A stretch of DNA of 64,000 nt from Robertmurraya_A mangrovi (GTDB lineage Bacteria > Bacillota > Bacilli > Bacillales > Cytobacillaceae), in assembly GCF_034427655.1 (NCBI RefSeq), contig NZ_JAXOFX010000002.1, positions 62,001 to 126,000 of the forward strand, written 5' to 3'. Within the stretch, counting starts at the first letter, position 1. Each line of letters opens with the position of its first letter. The notes under the pieces are model-generated. The model searched no databases. It had not been told where the DNA came from and worked only from the letters and a program-made list of their open reading frames with translations. The translations under genes and the position numbers were made by a program. Below are positions 27,702-36,389 of this stretch, one piece after another.

Positions 27702-28694
27702 ATGGCTTTCTCCCTCTTTCCATCTAAAAATCGTATTATAAATTTAATTATAAATGATCATTCTATACGTTACGTCGAATTAAAAAATTCGCGAATCCCT
27801 ACTGTCCATCAATGGGGGGAGCGATTTTTGCCACAGGGTATTATTACTCAAGGGAAAATCAATGATTACGAATCGCTGTCTAATATATTAGAAGAGTGTA
27901 TATATGATTGGAAAATACGTAAAAGACAAGTTAGGTTTTTAGTCCCGGATGCTTGTGTAATTATACGTAAAGTAAATATCCCTCTTGATGTAAAGGACGA
28001 TGAAATTAAAGGGTATTTGTATTTAGAGCTTGGGTCTAGTATTCACCTTCCTTTTGAGGAACCAGTATTTGATGCTGTAGTATTGTCAAAGAACAATGAT
28101 AAAAAAGAAATTCTTATATTTGCTGCTCCGGAAGAAAGAGTAATGGAATATTCTAATCTCTTTACCGAATTAAAATTAACACCTGTTAGCGCGGAGGTTT
28201 CACCGCTGGCTTTATATCGTCTATATTACCATTTAGGACAAACCAATATTGATGAGCAGATAATGGCTGTACAATTCGATATAACTACAGTAAATATAAG
28301 TATTTTTGATAAACATGTGCCTATCCTCATGCATCATCTACAACCTGAGTTTCTTGAAGAAAATTGGCATTTTAAACTGAATCAAGACGGAGTTTATGAA
28401 TTAAATTATATTGGAAACACCAACACTTTTAATTATCAGTTTGAGGACATCTATAAGGAAATTAGTAAACTTATGGATTTCTATAGATATACATTAAATC
28501 ATGGAAAAAAAAGTGTTACTAAAATACTAGTAATCGGTGACCACCCACTAATATCTCTGATAATTACTGAATTGGAAGGACGGTTTGATGTATCCGTTGA
28601 AACCGTTCAAAATGAAACCTTTTTAAATGATAAAAATGAAGCACTGCCATTATCCCACTACCTTGCTTTGGGACTAGCATTAAAAGAGGTGTAG
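27702..28694 (+). CDS. pilM: Pilus assembly protein PilM
   Basis: 330-residue cytosolic actin-like (FtsA/PilM fold) protein that joins PilN to form the alignment complex. The N-terminus INLIINDHSIRYVELKNSR is the first phosphate-type strand pair of this family. Further segments are VRFLVPDACVIIRKV, AEVSPLALYRLYYH and KILVIGDHPLIS. AAGGGGT precedes the ATG. It is 17 bp after pilD and followed 2 bp later by pilN. Confidence 0.9.
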   Translation: MAFSLFPSKNRIINLIINDHSIRYVELKNSRIPTVHQWGERFLPQGIITQGKINDYESLSNILEECIYDWKIRKRQVRFLVPDACVIIRKVNIPLDVKDDEIKGYLYLELGSSIHLPFEEPVFDAVVLSKNNDKKEILIFAAPEERVMEYSNLFTELKLTPVSAEVSPLALYRLYYHLGQTNIDEQIMAVQFDITTVNISIFDKHVPILMHHLQPEFLEENWHFKLNQDGVYELNYIGNTNTFNYQFEDIYKEISKLMDFYRYTLNHGKKSVTKILVIGDHPLISLIITELEGRFDVSVETVQNETFLNDKNEALPLSHYLALGLALKEV

Positions 28695-28696
28695 CC

Positions 28697-29341
28697 ATGC
28701 TTGTAGACATAAATCTCTTACCCACAAAGGAACCAAAAAATAAAACCCTCCTAATGCTAGTAATCTTATTGGGAATAATCCTAATTTCCGGAGTGACTTC
28801 ATTATATTTGTTAAAAGGTTCTTATGATAAGGAAATTACTAGTATAACCAATGAAATTAATAGAACTCAGCAAGTGATTGCTGAGGAGCAGCAGAAAATA
28901 ATTGAATTTGAAGAGTCAAATTCCGTTACTGAATTAAAAAATGCTGTAAATTGGGCAAAAGAATATCCGATAAAGACAATTCCTCTAATAAAACATCTTA
29001 CTGGCTTACTACCAGAACGGGGGTTCATTCAGTCTTTTACTTATGAAGAAACTGGAGAGATAAAATTAACTGTACAATTTGATACTAGTAGAGAAGCTGC
29101 ATTCTATTTAAAAAATTTACTAGATTCTAACTGGATTAATGAAGTTTTCCTAGAAACAGTTACTACAAAAGAATTAAATGAACAACAAGAAATGGATGAT
29201 TTAGAATCTGACGAAATCATCAAATACACCCCACGATATATTGGGGAATATAAATTATTAATTAATAAACAAATCATAAAAGAAGAATTGGATAGTAGTG
29301 ATAATACAGAATCTTCGGAGCAAGGAGGAGAAGATTCTTGA
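28697..29341 (+). CDS. pilN: Pilus assembly protein PilN
   Basis: 214-residue bitopic membrane protein. A short cytosolic N-terminus, MLVDINLLPTKEPK, matches the conserved INLLP motif by which PilN binds PilM. One TM helix (about 18-38) follows, then a coiled coil and a ferredoxin-like domain outside. AGAGGTG precedes the ATG. The stop overlaps the pilO start by 4 bp. Confidence 0.9.
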   Translation: MLVDINLLPTKEPKNKTLLMLVILLGIILISGVTSLYLLKGSYDKEITSITNEINRTQQVIAEEQQKIIEFEESNSVTELKNAVNWAKEYPIKTIPLIKHLTGLLPERGFIQSFTYEETGEIKLTVQFDTSREAAFYLKNLLDSNWINEVFLETVTTKELNEQQEMDDLESDEIIKYTPRYIGEYKLLINKQIIKEELDSSDNTESSEQGGEDS

Positions 29342-30102
29342 ACAAGTTATCGTCTAGAGATAAAGTAATTTCGATTCTATCTATAGCATTATTACTATCT
29401 TTATTTGGTGGAGTATATTTTCTTTATATTCAACCGAAACAAAATGAAATTGATAATAAGGTAAAGCAGCTGAAGACAGAAGAACAATTACTATCGGTAA
29501 TTCAGAATAAAATTAGTGAAACAAATTCTAGTACATTTGAAAGCACAACAGAGCTTCAAAAACTGGTACCAGTGAAGTTATTAACTGAAAAGCTATTATT
29601 ACAAATAGAAAAGGCGGAAGTCATTTCCGATAGCTTTATTATTAATATGGACTTTGGGGATGGGGAGCTAACAGAGCTAACTGAAGAAGTAGACTCGGAA
29701 ACTGAGATTGAAGTTGACCTTGAAGAAAAGGGAAATGAAAATGATGTATTGAATAATACAATCCCTCTTCCATCAGGGGTAAAAAAGGTTACAGTTAATC
29801 TAACTGTTGAGTCTCCAAGTTACTACGAATTAGAGAAATTTATCCAAGCTATTGAAGGAAATGAACGAATAACAGTTGTTGAAAAAATTGATTTTACAGG
29901 TACTGAAGAAATTACAAATTTGGAACAACCAGATGAACCGCTAACTTACACATTATCGATTTCAGCTTTTTATATGCCTATGCTGACAGATTTGATTAAT
30001 GAGCTTCCACAGATTGATGCTCCAAAACCTAGCAAGAAAAAAAACCCGTTAAACAGCTTTAGTGATTTTACTGATAGTGAAGACACCGAAGAAGCTAATT
30101 GA
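29338..30102 (+). CDS. pilO: Pilus assembly protein PilO-like
   Basis: 254-residue bitopic protein starting at TTG 29338, 4-bp overlap with pilN and GGAGGAG about 7 nt upstream. It has a TM helix (about 10-30), a coiled coil (34-65) and an acidic loop. A C-terminal ferredoxin-like fold includes VNLTVESPSYYELEKFIQAI, the signature style of PilO. PilO pairs with PilN in the periplasm-equivalent space. The family is divergent, so the name rests partly on position. Confidence 0.85.
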   Translation: MNKLSSRDKVISILSIALLLSLFGGVYFLYIQPKQNEIDNKVKQLKTEEQLLSVIQNKISETNSSTFESTTELQKLVPVKLLTEKLLLQIEKAEVISDSFIINMDFGDGELTELTEEVDSETEIEVDLEEKGNENDVLNNTIPLPSGVKKVTVNLTVESPSYYELEKFIQAIEGNERITVVEKIDFTGTEEITNLEQPDEPLTYTLSISAFYMPMLTDLINELPQIDAPKPSKKKNPLNSFSDFTDSEDTEEAN

Positions 30103-30166
30103 TTAACACCTAATACCCAGTGTAGCTAAAAGCTGAGAATAGCCTTTAGTGAGGGGAATGTTCTAG

Positions 30167-30619
30167 TTGAAATATTTAAAAAACCAAAAAGGTCTCACTT
30201 TAATAGAATTACTAGCGGTGATTGTAATTTTAGGAATAATTTCTGCTATTGCTGTCATTTCTATACTCAATGTCATTGGGAAAGCTCGTGATCAAGCAAT
30301 AGTTGCTAATTCTTATACTTTAGTAGATTCTGCCCGTTACTATTTAAAGGAAAGAATGTTGCAAAATAAGTCAATTCTTGACAACAAGATAACCTATGAA
30401 GAATTATTCAATGAGGACTATATTGAAATGATTAAAGATCCAGACACGAGAAATCTCCTCGACCCGGAAACGAATGGTTCATATGTTATTGTTGAAGGAG
30501 AAACAGTACAAGCTGTCTGTTTTAAAGGAGAAAGGCGAAACCTATGTACTAAAGATGGAGAAGAGTCCCCCATCTTAATAGGTCATCTTTCAACGAAGCT
30601 AATTGTCAATAATGATTAA
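30167..30619 (+). CDS. Second type IV prepilin, last gene of the pilus run
   Basis: 150-residue prepilin starting at TTG 30167, with GAGGGGA 9 nt upstream. The 9-residue leader MKYLKNQKG is followed by LTLIELLAVIVILGIISAIA (Glu at +5), nearly the same helix as the pilin at 26412. The C-terminal part differs and has two cysteines eight residues apart (VCFKGERRNLC), which could form a small disulfide loop like the D-region of other pilins. It may be a minor or alternative subunit. Confidence 0.9.
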   Translation: MKYLKNQKGLTLIELLAVIVILGIISAIAVISILNVIGKARDQAIVANSYTLVDSARYYLKERMLQNKSILDNKITYEELFNEDYIEMIKDPDTRNLLDPETNGSYVIVEGETVQAVCFKGERRNLCTKDGEESPILIGHLSTKLIVNND

Positions 30620-30640
30620 AAAATTTGACGAAATCATTCT

Positions 30641-30675
30641 ATAACAAGACGACAAAAGTCTTGTTATTTTTTTTT
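30641..30675 (+). terminator. Terminator of the pilus operon
   Basis: Perfect 10-bp stem ATAACAAGAC / GTCTTGTTAT with a 7-nt loop, followed by eight further T residues. It lies between the last pilin and spoIIB and rules out the in-frame TTG at 30625 as the spoIIB start. Confidence 0.93.
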
Positions 30676-30732
30676 GTCATTATGATAGGATTACATACAA
30701 ACCAGCAATCGACACGGAGGGAGAGGACGCTC

Positions 30733-31842
30733 TTGGACAAGTCTGAACATAAAACAATTACAATTAAAATAAATGGTAAAAACCGTCCGATTGAGGAGAA
30801 AAACAAAGCGAAAGAAAATAGGAATGAAGAAGAAAGCATAAGAGCACAAGAAGATTTGGTAGAAAAGAAAGAAAAGGTTTCTCCAAAAATGGAGGAAACC
30901 CTCGCTTTCCAAGAAATCGCTGCTGCTCAAGAAGCTGAAGATGACCAATTTGATTGGATTTTACCAGAGCTAAATGATCAAGACGATATGGATATAAAAG
31001 AATATAAAATTGCTAGTAATAATAATAAACCACCAAAGGGGAAAGGTTGGAAAGGCCTCTCTACTTCTATTAAGAAAAAAAATCGCAATGGTATTATTCC
31101 TTCTATCTTTTTTGCTGTCTTTTTTGCTGTTTTATTAGGAACTAGTTTTGGGTTTATTATGCTTAAATTAGTCATCACGGAAAAAATAGTAGAGACCGCG
31201 ACTCCTCCTGGAGTAGCTATTGATAATAATTCAGGTGATAAAGAAGAGAATAAGGGTGGAACAGCAGCAGAAACCTCTGAGGTTGAAGTCCCTACTATTA
31301 CCTCATATATAGTTCAAGGTGGAGTTTTTAGTACGACAGATGCTGCGAATCAAGCAGAAGAAGCCGTTTCAAAAAAAGGAGTACCAACGAGAGTAATTAA
31401 CATCAACAACCAGACAGCCCTATTCATTGGTCTCGCTGACAATATAGAAAATGCAAAAACCTTAGGTAAAGAATCTGGAATAGATTCCTTTGCAAAGGAA
31501 GTAGATTTCGGCGGAGGTACTTTGAAAAGCAGTAGTAAAGTAGAGAGCGAACTACTAAAACTAGCCCCCGCCCTGTATGAAGTGTTAATTGAAGGAACGG
31601 CAGAAATTAGCCTATCCAATAGTATCTCAAATGAATTATTAGCAACAATCAATGAACAAGCCAAAGCCTGGAGCACTATAGATAGTAAAAACATTAAAGT
31701 AAAAGAACTGCAACAGTTAAAACAAGAACTAGACAATGCCATCATTCATGTTAATAGCTATGGAAAAAAGAAAGAACCAAAAGTAGAGAAAGACCTCCAA
31801 CAATCTCTATTAAACTTCTTAGCCATCTATCAAGCTTTATAA
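30733..31842 (+). CDS. spoIIB: Stage II sporulation protein B (SPOR domain)
   Basis: 369-residue septal protein that aids engulfment by placing the SpoIIDMP machinery. I chose TTG 30733 because GGAGGGAGAGG lies just upstream and the terminator at 30641-30675 falls inside the longer frame. The protein begins MDKSEHKTITIKINGKNRP, then an acidic/coiled cytosolic part, one TM helix (about 120-142) and a C-terminal SPOR-type domain (SYIVQGGVFSTTDAANQAE). It sits between the prepilin peptidase and maf, as spoIIB does after comC in B. subtilis. Confidence 0.9.
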   Translation: MDKSEHKTITIKINGKNRPIEEKNKAKENRNEEESIRAQEDLVEKKEKVSPKMEETLAFQEIAAAQEAEDDQFDWILPELNDQDDMDIKEYKIASNNNKPPKGKGWKGLSTSIKKKNRNGIIPSIFFAVFFAVLLGTSFGFIMLKLVITEKIVETATPPGVAIDNNSGDKEENKGGTAAETSEVEVPTITSYIVQGGVFSTTDAANQAEEAVSKKGVPTRVININNQTALFIGLADNIENAKTLGKESGIDSFAKEVDFGGGTLKSSSKVESELLKLAPALYEVLIEGTAEISLSNSISNELLATINEQAKAWSTIDSKNIKVKELQQLKQELDNAIIHVNSYGKKKEPKVEKDLQQSLLNFLAIYQAL

Positions 31843-31910
31843 TGTGCAAAATGTTCTAGTACTAAATTTCTACACCACTCGAATATTTTCCGGGAAATAG
31901 GACAAAGTAC

Positions 31911-31948
31911 GAGAGTCTAGTCGATTGATTCGACAGGCTCTTTTTCGT
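31911..31948 (+). terminator. spoIIB terminator
   Basis: GAGAGTCTAGTCGA pairs with TCGACAGGCTCTT (one bulge, one G-U) over a 5-nt loop, then TTTTTCGTTT. Confidence 0.75.
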
Positions 31949-32025
31949 TTTAACTGAAACTATCTATAGTCTTGATTCGTCTTAATATATGCGTAAATAA
32001 TTTTTAGAAATAGCCCAGTTGGAAA

Positions 32026-32054
32026 TTGTTTCATCTATTAAAGTCTGTTACGAT
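32026..32054 (+). promoter_or_regulatory. Candidate promoter for maf-radC
   Basis: TTGTTT (32026-32031), a 17-bp spacer and TACGAT (32049-32054), with an extended -10 TG at 32046-32047. It sits 50 bp upstream of the maf start. Confidence 0.45.
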
Positions 32055-32103
32055 AAAGTTGTATCTCCCTATACGATAGAAATAATAAAGGTAAGGTGAT
32101 TTT

Positions 32104-32676
32104 ATGCATTCCCTCATTTTAGCCTCTTCTTCTCCACGTCGAAAAGAACTTCTTGAAAATCTTCAAATACCATTTGAAGTCTCCAGTAGTGACGTTGATG
32201 AAAGCTACAATCCTGTGTTATCGCCAGAAGAAATTGTTATGGAGTTAGCTTCTAGGAAAGCAAAATTTGTGGCAACCTCATATCCAACTTCTTTTGTGAT
32301 TGGCTCTGATACGGTTGTCGTTGCAGAAGGACAAGTTCTAGGAAAGCCTTCTAGTCATGCTGAAGCATTTAAAATGATTAAAATGCTCTCAGGCACCACC
32401 CACTCTGTATTTACGGGAGTTTCCATTGTAACACCAGATAAAGACATCCAATTTTATGAAAAAACCGATGTGGTGTTTTGGGAGTTAACGGATGAAGAAA
32501 TCAACAGTTACGTTAACACCGGTGAATCGTTTGATAAAGCTGGAGGGTACGGTATTCAAGGTTTTGGAAGTACACTTGTAAAAGAAATTTCCGGAGATTA
32601 CTTTGCTGTCGTAGGACTACCAGTGTCAAGAACGGTTCGAGAATTAAAGAAGCTAGGTTTTCCTTTTCCTATTTAG
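32104..32676 (+). CDS. maf: Maf nucleotide pyrophosphatase
   Basis: 190-residue cytosolic Maf protein. This subfamily hydrolyses dTTP and UTP (and modified forms) to monophosphates and is linked to septum formation. Family motifs are LASSSPRRKELL (6-17), SSDVDES, GSDTVVVAEGQVLGKP and STLVKEISGDYFAVVGLP. AAGGTGAT precedes the ATG. It heads the maf-radC pair. Confidence 0.95.
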   Translation: MHSLILASSSPRRKELLENLQIPFEVSSSDVDESYNPVLSPEEIVMELASRKAKFVATSYPTSFVIGSDTVVVAEGQVLGKPSSHAEAFKMIKMLSGTTHSVFTGVSIVTPDKDIQFYEKTDVVFWELTDEEINSYVNTGESFDKAGGYGIQGFGSTLVKEISGDYFAVVGLPVSRTVRELKKLGFPFPI

Positions 32677-32730
32677 TTGATTTCAAAAAGGAGACTTCCC
32701 TTCCACTAGTCGGTAAGGGAGGAATTTTAT

Positions 32731-33420
32731 TTGCAGACAGAATTGATGATGATTAAAGATTTTCCTGAGGAGGATCGTCCGAGGGAACGGTTTGAAAAAA
32801 ATGGTCCAGAAAGTTTATCGAATCACGAATTAATTGCTCTACTGCTTCGAACAGGAACAAAGGATGAGTCTGTACTACAATTAGCCAATCGTCTTTTAGC
32901 ACACTTTGAAGGCTTACGCTTGTTGAAAGATGCTACCTTAGATGAAATAACTGAAATAAAAGGCATTGGAAAGGCTAAAGCTATACAAGTATTGGCTGCA
33001 GTGGAAATAGGTAGAAGGGTTGCAAACTTAGCATATAATGACCGTTACGTAATCAGGTCTCCAGAGGATGGAGCAAATTATGTGATGCATGATATGAGAT
33101 TCTTATCTCAAGAACACTTTGTTTGTATTTACCTTAATACAAAAAATCAAGTATTGCATAAGAAAACCGTTTTTATTGGAAGCCTGAATGCATCTATCGT
33201 TCACCCGAGGGAAGTTTTTAAAGAAGCTTTTCGTCGGTCGGCTGCTTCGATCATTTGTGCCCATAATCATCCATCCGGAGATCCAACTCCAAGTAGAGAG
33301 GACATTGAGGTAACGAAACGATTGTTAGAGTGCGGAAAACTTTTAGGAATTGACCTATTAGACCATATCATCATTGGTGAAAACAAATTTGTCAGCATGA
33401 AAGAAAAAGGATATGTATAA
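32731..33420 (+). CDS. radC: RadC family protein (UPF0758, MPN+ domain)
   Basis: 229-residue protein with a helix-hairpin-helix segment (EITEIKGIGKAKAIQVLAA, about 67-87) and a C-terminal JAB/MPN+ metal domain with the zinc motif CAHNHPSGDPTPSREDIEVT. The start is TTG 32731 with GGGAGG 8 nt upstream. Despite the name, a role in DNA repair has been questioned; the fold suggests a metal-dependent hydrolase. It lies 54 bp after maf. Confidence 0.93.
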   Translation: MQTELMMIKDFPEEDRPRERFEKNGPESLSNHELIALLLRTGTKDESVLQLANRLLAHFEGLRLLKDATLDEITEIKGIGKAKAIQVLAAVEIGRRVANLAYNDRYVIRSPEDGANYVMHDMRFLSQEHFVCIYLNTKNQVLHKKTVFIGSLNASIVHPREVFKEAFRRSAASIICAHNHPSGDPTPSREDIEVTKRLLECGKLLGIDLLDHIIIGENKFVSMKEKGYV

Positions 33421-33480
33421 CACTATGATTTTAACAGGTGTTACGTTATAATGATGTTTGTGATTTTTACCACAGAGAGT

Positions 33481-33489
33481 TTATCCACA
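33481..33489 (+). promoter_or_regulatory. Perfect DnaA-box sequence upstream of mreB
   Basis: TTATCCACA matches the DnaA consensus exactly. A degenerate copy (TTTACCACA) lies about 14 bp before it. A single box can occur by chance. Confidence 0.35.
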
Positions 33490-33655
33490 TAGAGATTATT
33501 ACTTCAAATTGAGACTACCCATGTAGCATCCTTCGAAGTCAAAAGGCTTTAAACTCTTTTATTTTCAAATAAAATTACCATTTTTACTATAAAAACTGAT
33601 TAAAGCGGGTATAAATACCTTATCTTTGAATCGTATCAGAAAGGGAGATACAACT

Positions 33656-34678
33656 ATGTTTGGAATTGGTACTAGAGATCTTGGTATTGATTTAGGAACG
33701 GCAAATACACTTGTTTACGTGAAGGGGAAAGGGATCGTCGTACGAGAACCTTCCGTTGTTGCGTTACAAACAGATACTAAGAATATCGTTGCTGTCGGTA
33801 ATGATGCGAAAAACATGATTGGTCGTACACCAGGAAATGTAGTGGCATTACGTCCAATGAAAGATGGAGTTATCGCGGATTATGAAACAACGGCTGTAAT
33901 GATGAAATATTACATAAGACAGGCTTTAAAAAATAAAAGCATGTTCTCAGGGAAGCCATATGTGATGGTTTGTGTTCCATCGGGAATTACAGCTGTTGAA
34001 GAGCGCGCTGTTATTGATGCTACTCGTCAAGCGGGAGCAAGAGATGCTTATACGATTGAAGAACCATTTGCAGCTGCTATTGGAGCTAATCTTCCGGTAT
34101 GGGAACCTACTGGTAGTATGGTTGTTGACATTGGTGGAGGTACAACAGAGGTTGCCATCATTTCATTAGGCGGGATTGTAACAAGCCAATCGATTCGAGT
34201 GGCTGGCGACGAAATGGATGATGCCATGGTAAATTATATTAGAAAAACATATAATCTGTTAATTGGTGACCGTACAGCAGAGGCTATTAAAGTTGAAATT
34301 GGTAGCGCTGGAGACCCTGAAGGCATTGAAAACATGGAAATCCGTGGACGTGACTTGTTAACAGGATTACCGAAAACCATTGAAATTAGCGCAAAAGAGA
34401 TTTCTCATGCTTTACATGATACGGTGTATGCGATTGTTGATGCCGTTAAGGTTACATTAGAAAAAACTCCACCAGAACTAGCAGCCGATATTATGGACCG
34501 TGGAATTGTTCTAACGGGTGGCGGTGCATTGTTACGTAACTTAGATAAAGTAATCAGTGAAGAAACCAATATGCCTGTATTAATCGCTGAAAATCCACTT
34601 GATTGTGTGGCAATTGGAACAGGTAAAGCACTAGATCATATTCACTTATTTAAAAATAAAGCTAGAGATTCTCGCTAA
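33656..34678 (+). CDS. mreB: Rod-shape actin MreB
   Basis: 340-residue bacterial actin that guides lateral wall synthesis under the membrane. ATG 33656 is chosen (AAGGGAG upstream; protein MFGIGTRDLGIDLGTANTLV) over an in-frame upstream codon at 33626. Nucleotide-binding segments are DLGTANTLVYVKGKG, VDIGGGTTEVAII and VLTGGGALLRNL. It is followed by mreC and mreD as in other bacteria. The 235-bp upstream region contains the DnaA-box sequence and a TATAAT (33447-33452) without a good -35. Confidence 0.97.
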   Translation: MFGIGTRDLGIDLGTANTLVYVKGKGIVVREPSVVALQTDTKNIVAVGNDAKNMIGRTPGNVVALRPMKDGVIADYETTAVMMKYYIRQALKNKSMFSGKPYVMVCVPSGITAVEERAVIDATRQAGARDAYTIEEPFAAAIGANLPVWEPTGSMVVDIGGGTTEVAIISLGGIVTSQSIRVAGDEMDDAMVNYIRKTYNLLIGDRTAEAIKVEIGSAGDPEGIENMEIRGRDLLTGLPKTIEISAKEISHALHDTVYAIVDAVKVTLEKTPPELAADIMDRGIVLTGGGALLRNLDKVISEETNMPVLIAENPLDCVAIGTGKALDHIHLFKNKARDSR

Positions 34679-34687
34679 CATATGTGA

Positions 34688-34713
34688 GGGCGCCTTGATC
34701 GTAAAAGGCGCCT
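34688..34713 (+). other. Hairpin between mreB and mreC
   Basis: GGCGCCTT (34689-34696) pairs with AAGGCGCC (34705-34712), extendable by one G-U. No T run follows, so it is more likely an mRNA stability or processing element than a terminator. Confidence 0.5.
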
Positions 34714-34743
34714 AAACGGACAAAATTAAACGAGGTGTTAGAA

Positions 34744-35628
34744 ATGCCACAGTTCTTCTTGAACAAACGCCTGATTATTTTGCTCGTCAGCATCATTATT
34801 CTCGTGGCATTAATAGGTTTTTCTTTAAGAGATCGAGATCGGTTAACCTGGCCGGAACAGTTTGTAAAAGATACAACGGGTTGGGTTCAAACTATATTTT
34901 CAAGGCCTGCACATTTTGTTGCTGGCTTTTTCGAAAATGTTACAGACTTGCAAAATACTTATGATGAAAATAAACAATTAAAAGCAAGATTAGATGGTCT
35001 AGCTAAGCTAGAAGCTGATGTTCAACAATTAACAAAAGATAATAAAGAACTAAGAGAAATTTTAGATAAACAAGATACCTTGAGTGCTTTTAAACCAATT
35101 CAAGCTACGGTAATTGGTAGGAATCCAGATCGTTGGCATGAGTTGTTAATTATTGATCAAGGTGAAATCAATGGAATTAAACGTAATATGGCTGTTATTA
35201 CAGCTAATGGATTGATAGGAAAAGTAAAGAGTACTCGTCAATTTACTTCAACGATTCAACTTTTAAGTGCAATGGATCCTACCAATCGAATCTCAGCTCG
35301 CATTGAAGGTGGAGCGAAAACGTATTACGGAACAATTGAGGGATACGATAAAGACCGTGAACTGTTAAAAATGAAACGTATTCCTTATGAAGCGAAAATA
35401 GAAAAAAATCAGCTAGTTATGACATCAGGACTTGGTGGGATTTTTCCAAGAGGACTTCCTATTGGAAAAGTTGTTGAGGTTGTTCCTGACGAATACGGCT
35501 TAAATCAAACAGCTTATTTAAAGCCAGGGGCCAACTTCTATGATATTGAGCACGTTATGGTCGTTAAAAGAGAGATGCTTCAACCAGATTTAGGAGAAAT
35601 GATTGATGAGAAGGAGGAGGAACTGTGA
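34744..35628 (+). CDS. mreC: Rod-shape protein MreC
   Basis: 294-residue bitopic membrane protein that scaffolds the elongation machinery outside the membrane. ATG 34744 has GAGGTG 7 nt upstream. It has one TM helix (about 8-27), a coiled coil (about 70-105, QLKARLDGLAKLEADVQQL) and two beta-barrel domains (VIGRNPDRWHELLIIDQG; TSGLGGIFPRGLPIGKV). The stop overlaps mreD by 4 bp. Confidence 0.95.
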   Translation: MPQFFLNKRLIILLVSIIILVALIGFSLRDRDRLTWPEQFVKDTTGWVQTIFSRPAHFVAGFFENVTDLQNTYDENKQLKARLDGLAKLEADVQQLTKDNKELREILDKQDTLSAFKPIQATVIGRNPDRWHELLIIDQGEINGIKRNMAVITANGLIGKVKSTRQFTSTIQLLSAMDPTNRISARIEGGAKTYYGTIEGYDKDRELLKMKRIPYEAKIEKNQLVMTSGLGGIFPRGLPIGKVVEVVPDEYGLNQTAYLKPGANFYDIEHVMVVKREMLQPDLGEMIDEKEEEL

Positions 35629-36143
35629 GGAAATTTCTTCTTCCTACCATATTCCTAATCCTTTTTATAATAGAAAGTATTTTCGTAGAGTTGTTACCGG
35701 CTGAGTTGTTTAATAGTGCCAATATTTTAGTTCCTCGATTTTTAATCATCGCTATCCTGTTTTTAACGATATATGGAATTAGAAATCAAGGAATTATCTA
35801 TGCTTTTATTTTTGGATTATTGTTTGATATTGTTTATACAGAAATTATAGGGATATATTTATTTATGTTCCCTTTAGTGGCTTATATCGTTTCAAAGATT
35901 ATGAAGGTTTTTCATTCTCATATTGTTATTGTTACTGTCGTTTCTTTAATTGGTGTAGCCTTACTGGAACTAAGTGTTTATGAGATCATTTATTTAATTA
36001 AGCTAACAACGATGGACTTCACCTCATTTTTACAGTTGAGATTGCTACCTACTATTATTTTAAATTTGGCTTTTGCCATTATTTTTGCGTACCCTTTAAA
36101 GCGTACATTTGAGAAATATACGGCTGCCATTACCAATGAATAA
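35625..36143 (+). CDS. mreD: Rod-shape protein MreD
   Basis: 172-residue integral membrane protein with about five TM helices, starting at GTG 35625 inside the end of mreC with GGAGGAGG upstream. Motifs typical of MreD are RNQGIIYAFIFGLLFDIVYTE and MFPLVAYIV. It is the third part of the mreBCD shape complex. Confidence 0.93.
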   Translation: MRKFLLPTIFLILFIIESIFVELLPAELFNSANILVPRFLIIAILFLTIYGIRNQGIIYAFIFGLLFDIVYTEIIGIYLFMFPLVAYIVSKIMKVFHSHIVIVTVVSLIGVALLELSVYEIIYLIKLTTMDFTSFLQLRLLPTIILNLAFAIIFAYPLKRTFEKYTAAITNE

Positions 36144-36223
36144 TAGTACCGAGTAAAAATAATGAGGATCTTAACTGATTTATCTAGCTTGTAGTTCATC
36201 ATTCCTGATAAAATATAATTGTA

Positions 36224-36253
36224 AGAGGATTTTTTCTAGTGAATGTCGAATTC
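36224..36253 (+). promoter_or_regulatory. Likely sigma-H promoter for minCD
   Basis: AGAGGATTT (36224-36232), 12-bp spacer, GTCGAATTC (36245-36253). This matches the sigma-H consensus RnAGGAwWW-N11-12-RnnGAATww at all but the last base. It would raise minCD at the onset of sporulation. Confidence 0.55.
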
Positions 36254-36352
36254 TAATTAGGTAAACTCAGATTCGTCTAGCTTGCGCCTAATATAACTGG
36301 AATAAGAAAGCAATGTGTCAATTTAGTGTTCTTACGGCTGCTTGTTTATAAA

Positions 36353-36389
36353 TCGCTCATAGGAGGGTATTTATACTCTCTTAGAGCGG
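36353..36389 (+). other. Two-part hairpin in the minC leader
   Basis: CGCTC (36354) pairs with GAGCG (36384), and GAGGGTA (36363) with TACTCTC (36374) over TTTA. It lies in the 324-bp stretch between mreD and minC, which has no gene. No T run follows. The function is unknown to me. Confidence 0.4.

Noticed and set aside
30625..30732. Upstream TTG as spoIIB start
   Set aside because: It would place a perfect terminator hairpin with a T run inside the gene; TTG 30733 has a good ribosome-binding site.
8631..31842. Genomic island or prophage insertion
   Set aside because: There is no integrase, transposase, tRNA or flanking direct repeat, and the peptidase keeps the comC position, so an ancestral locus is the simpler reading.
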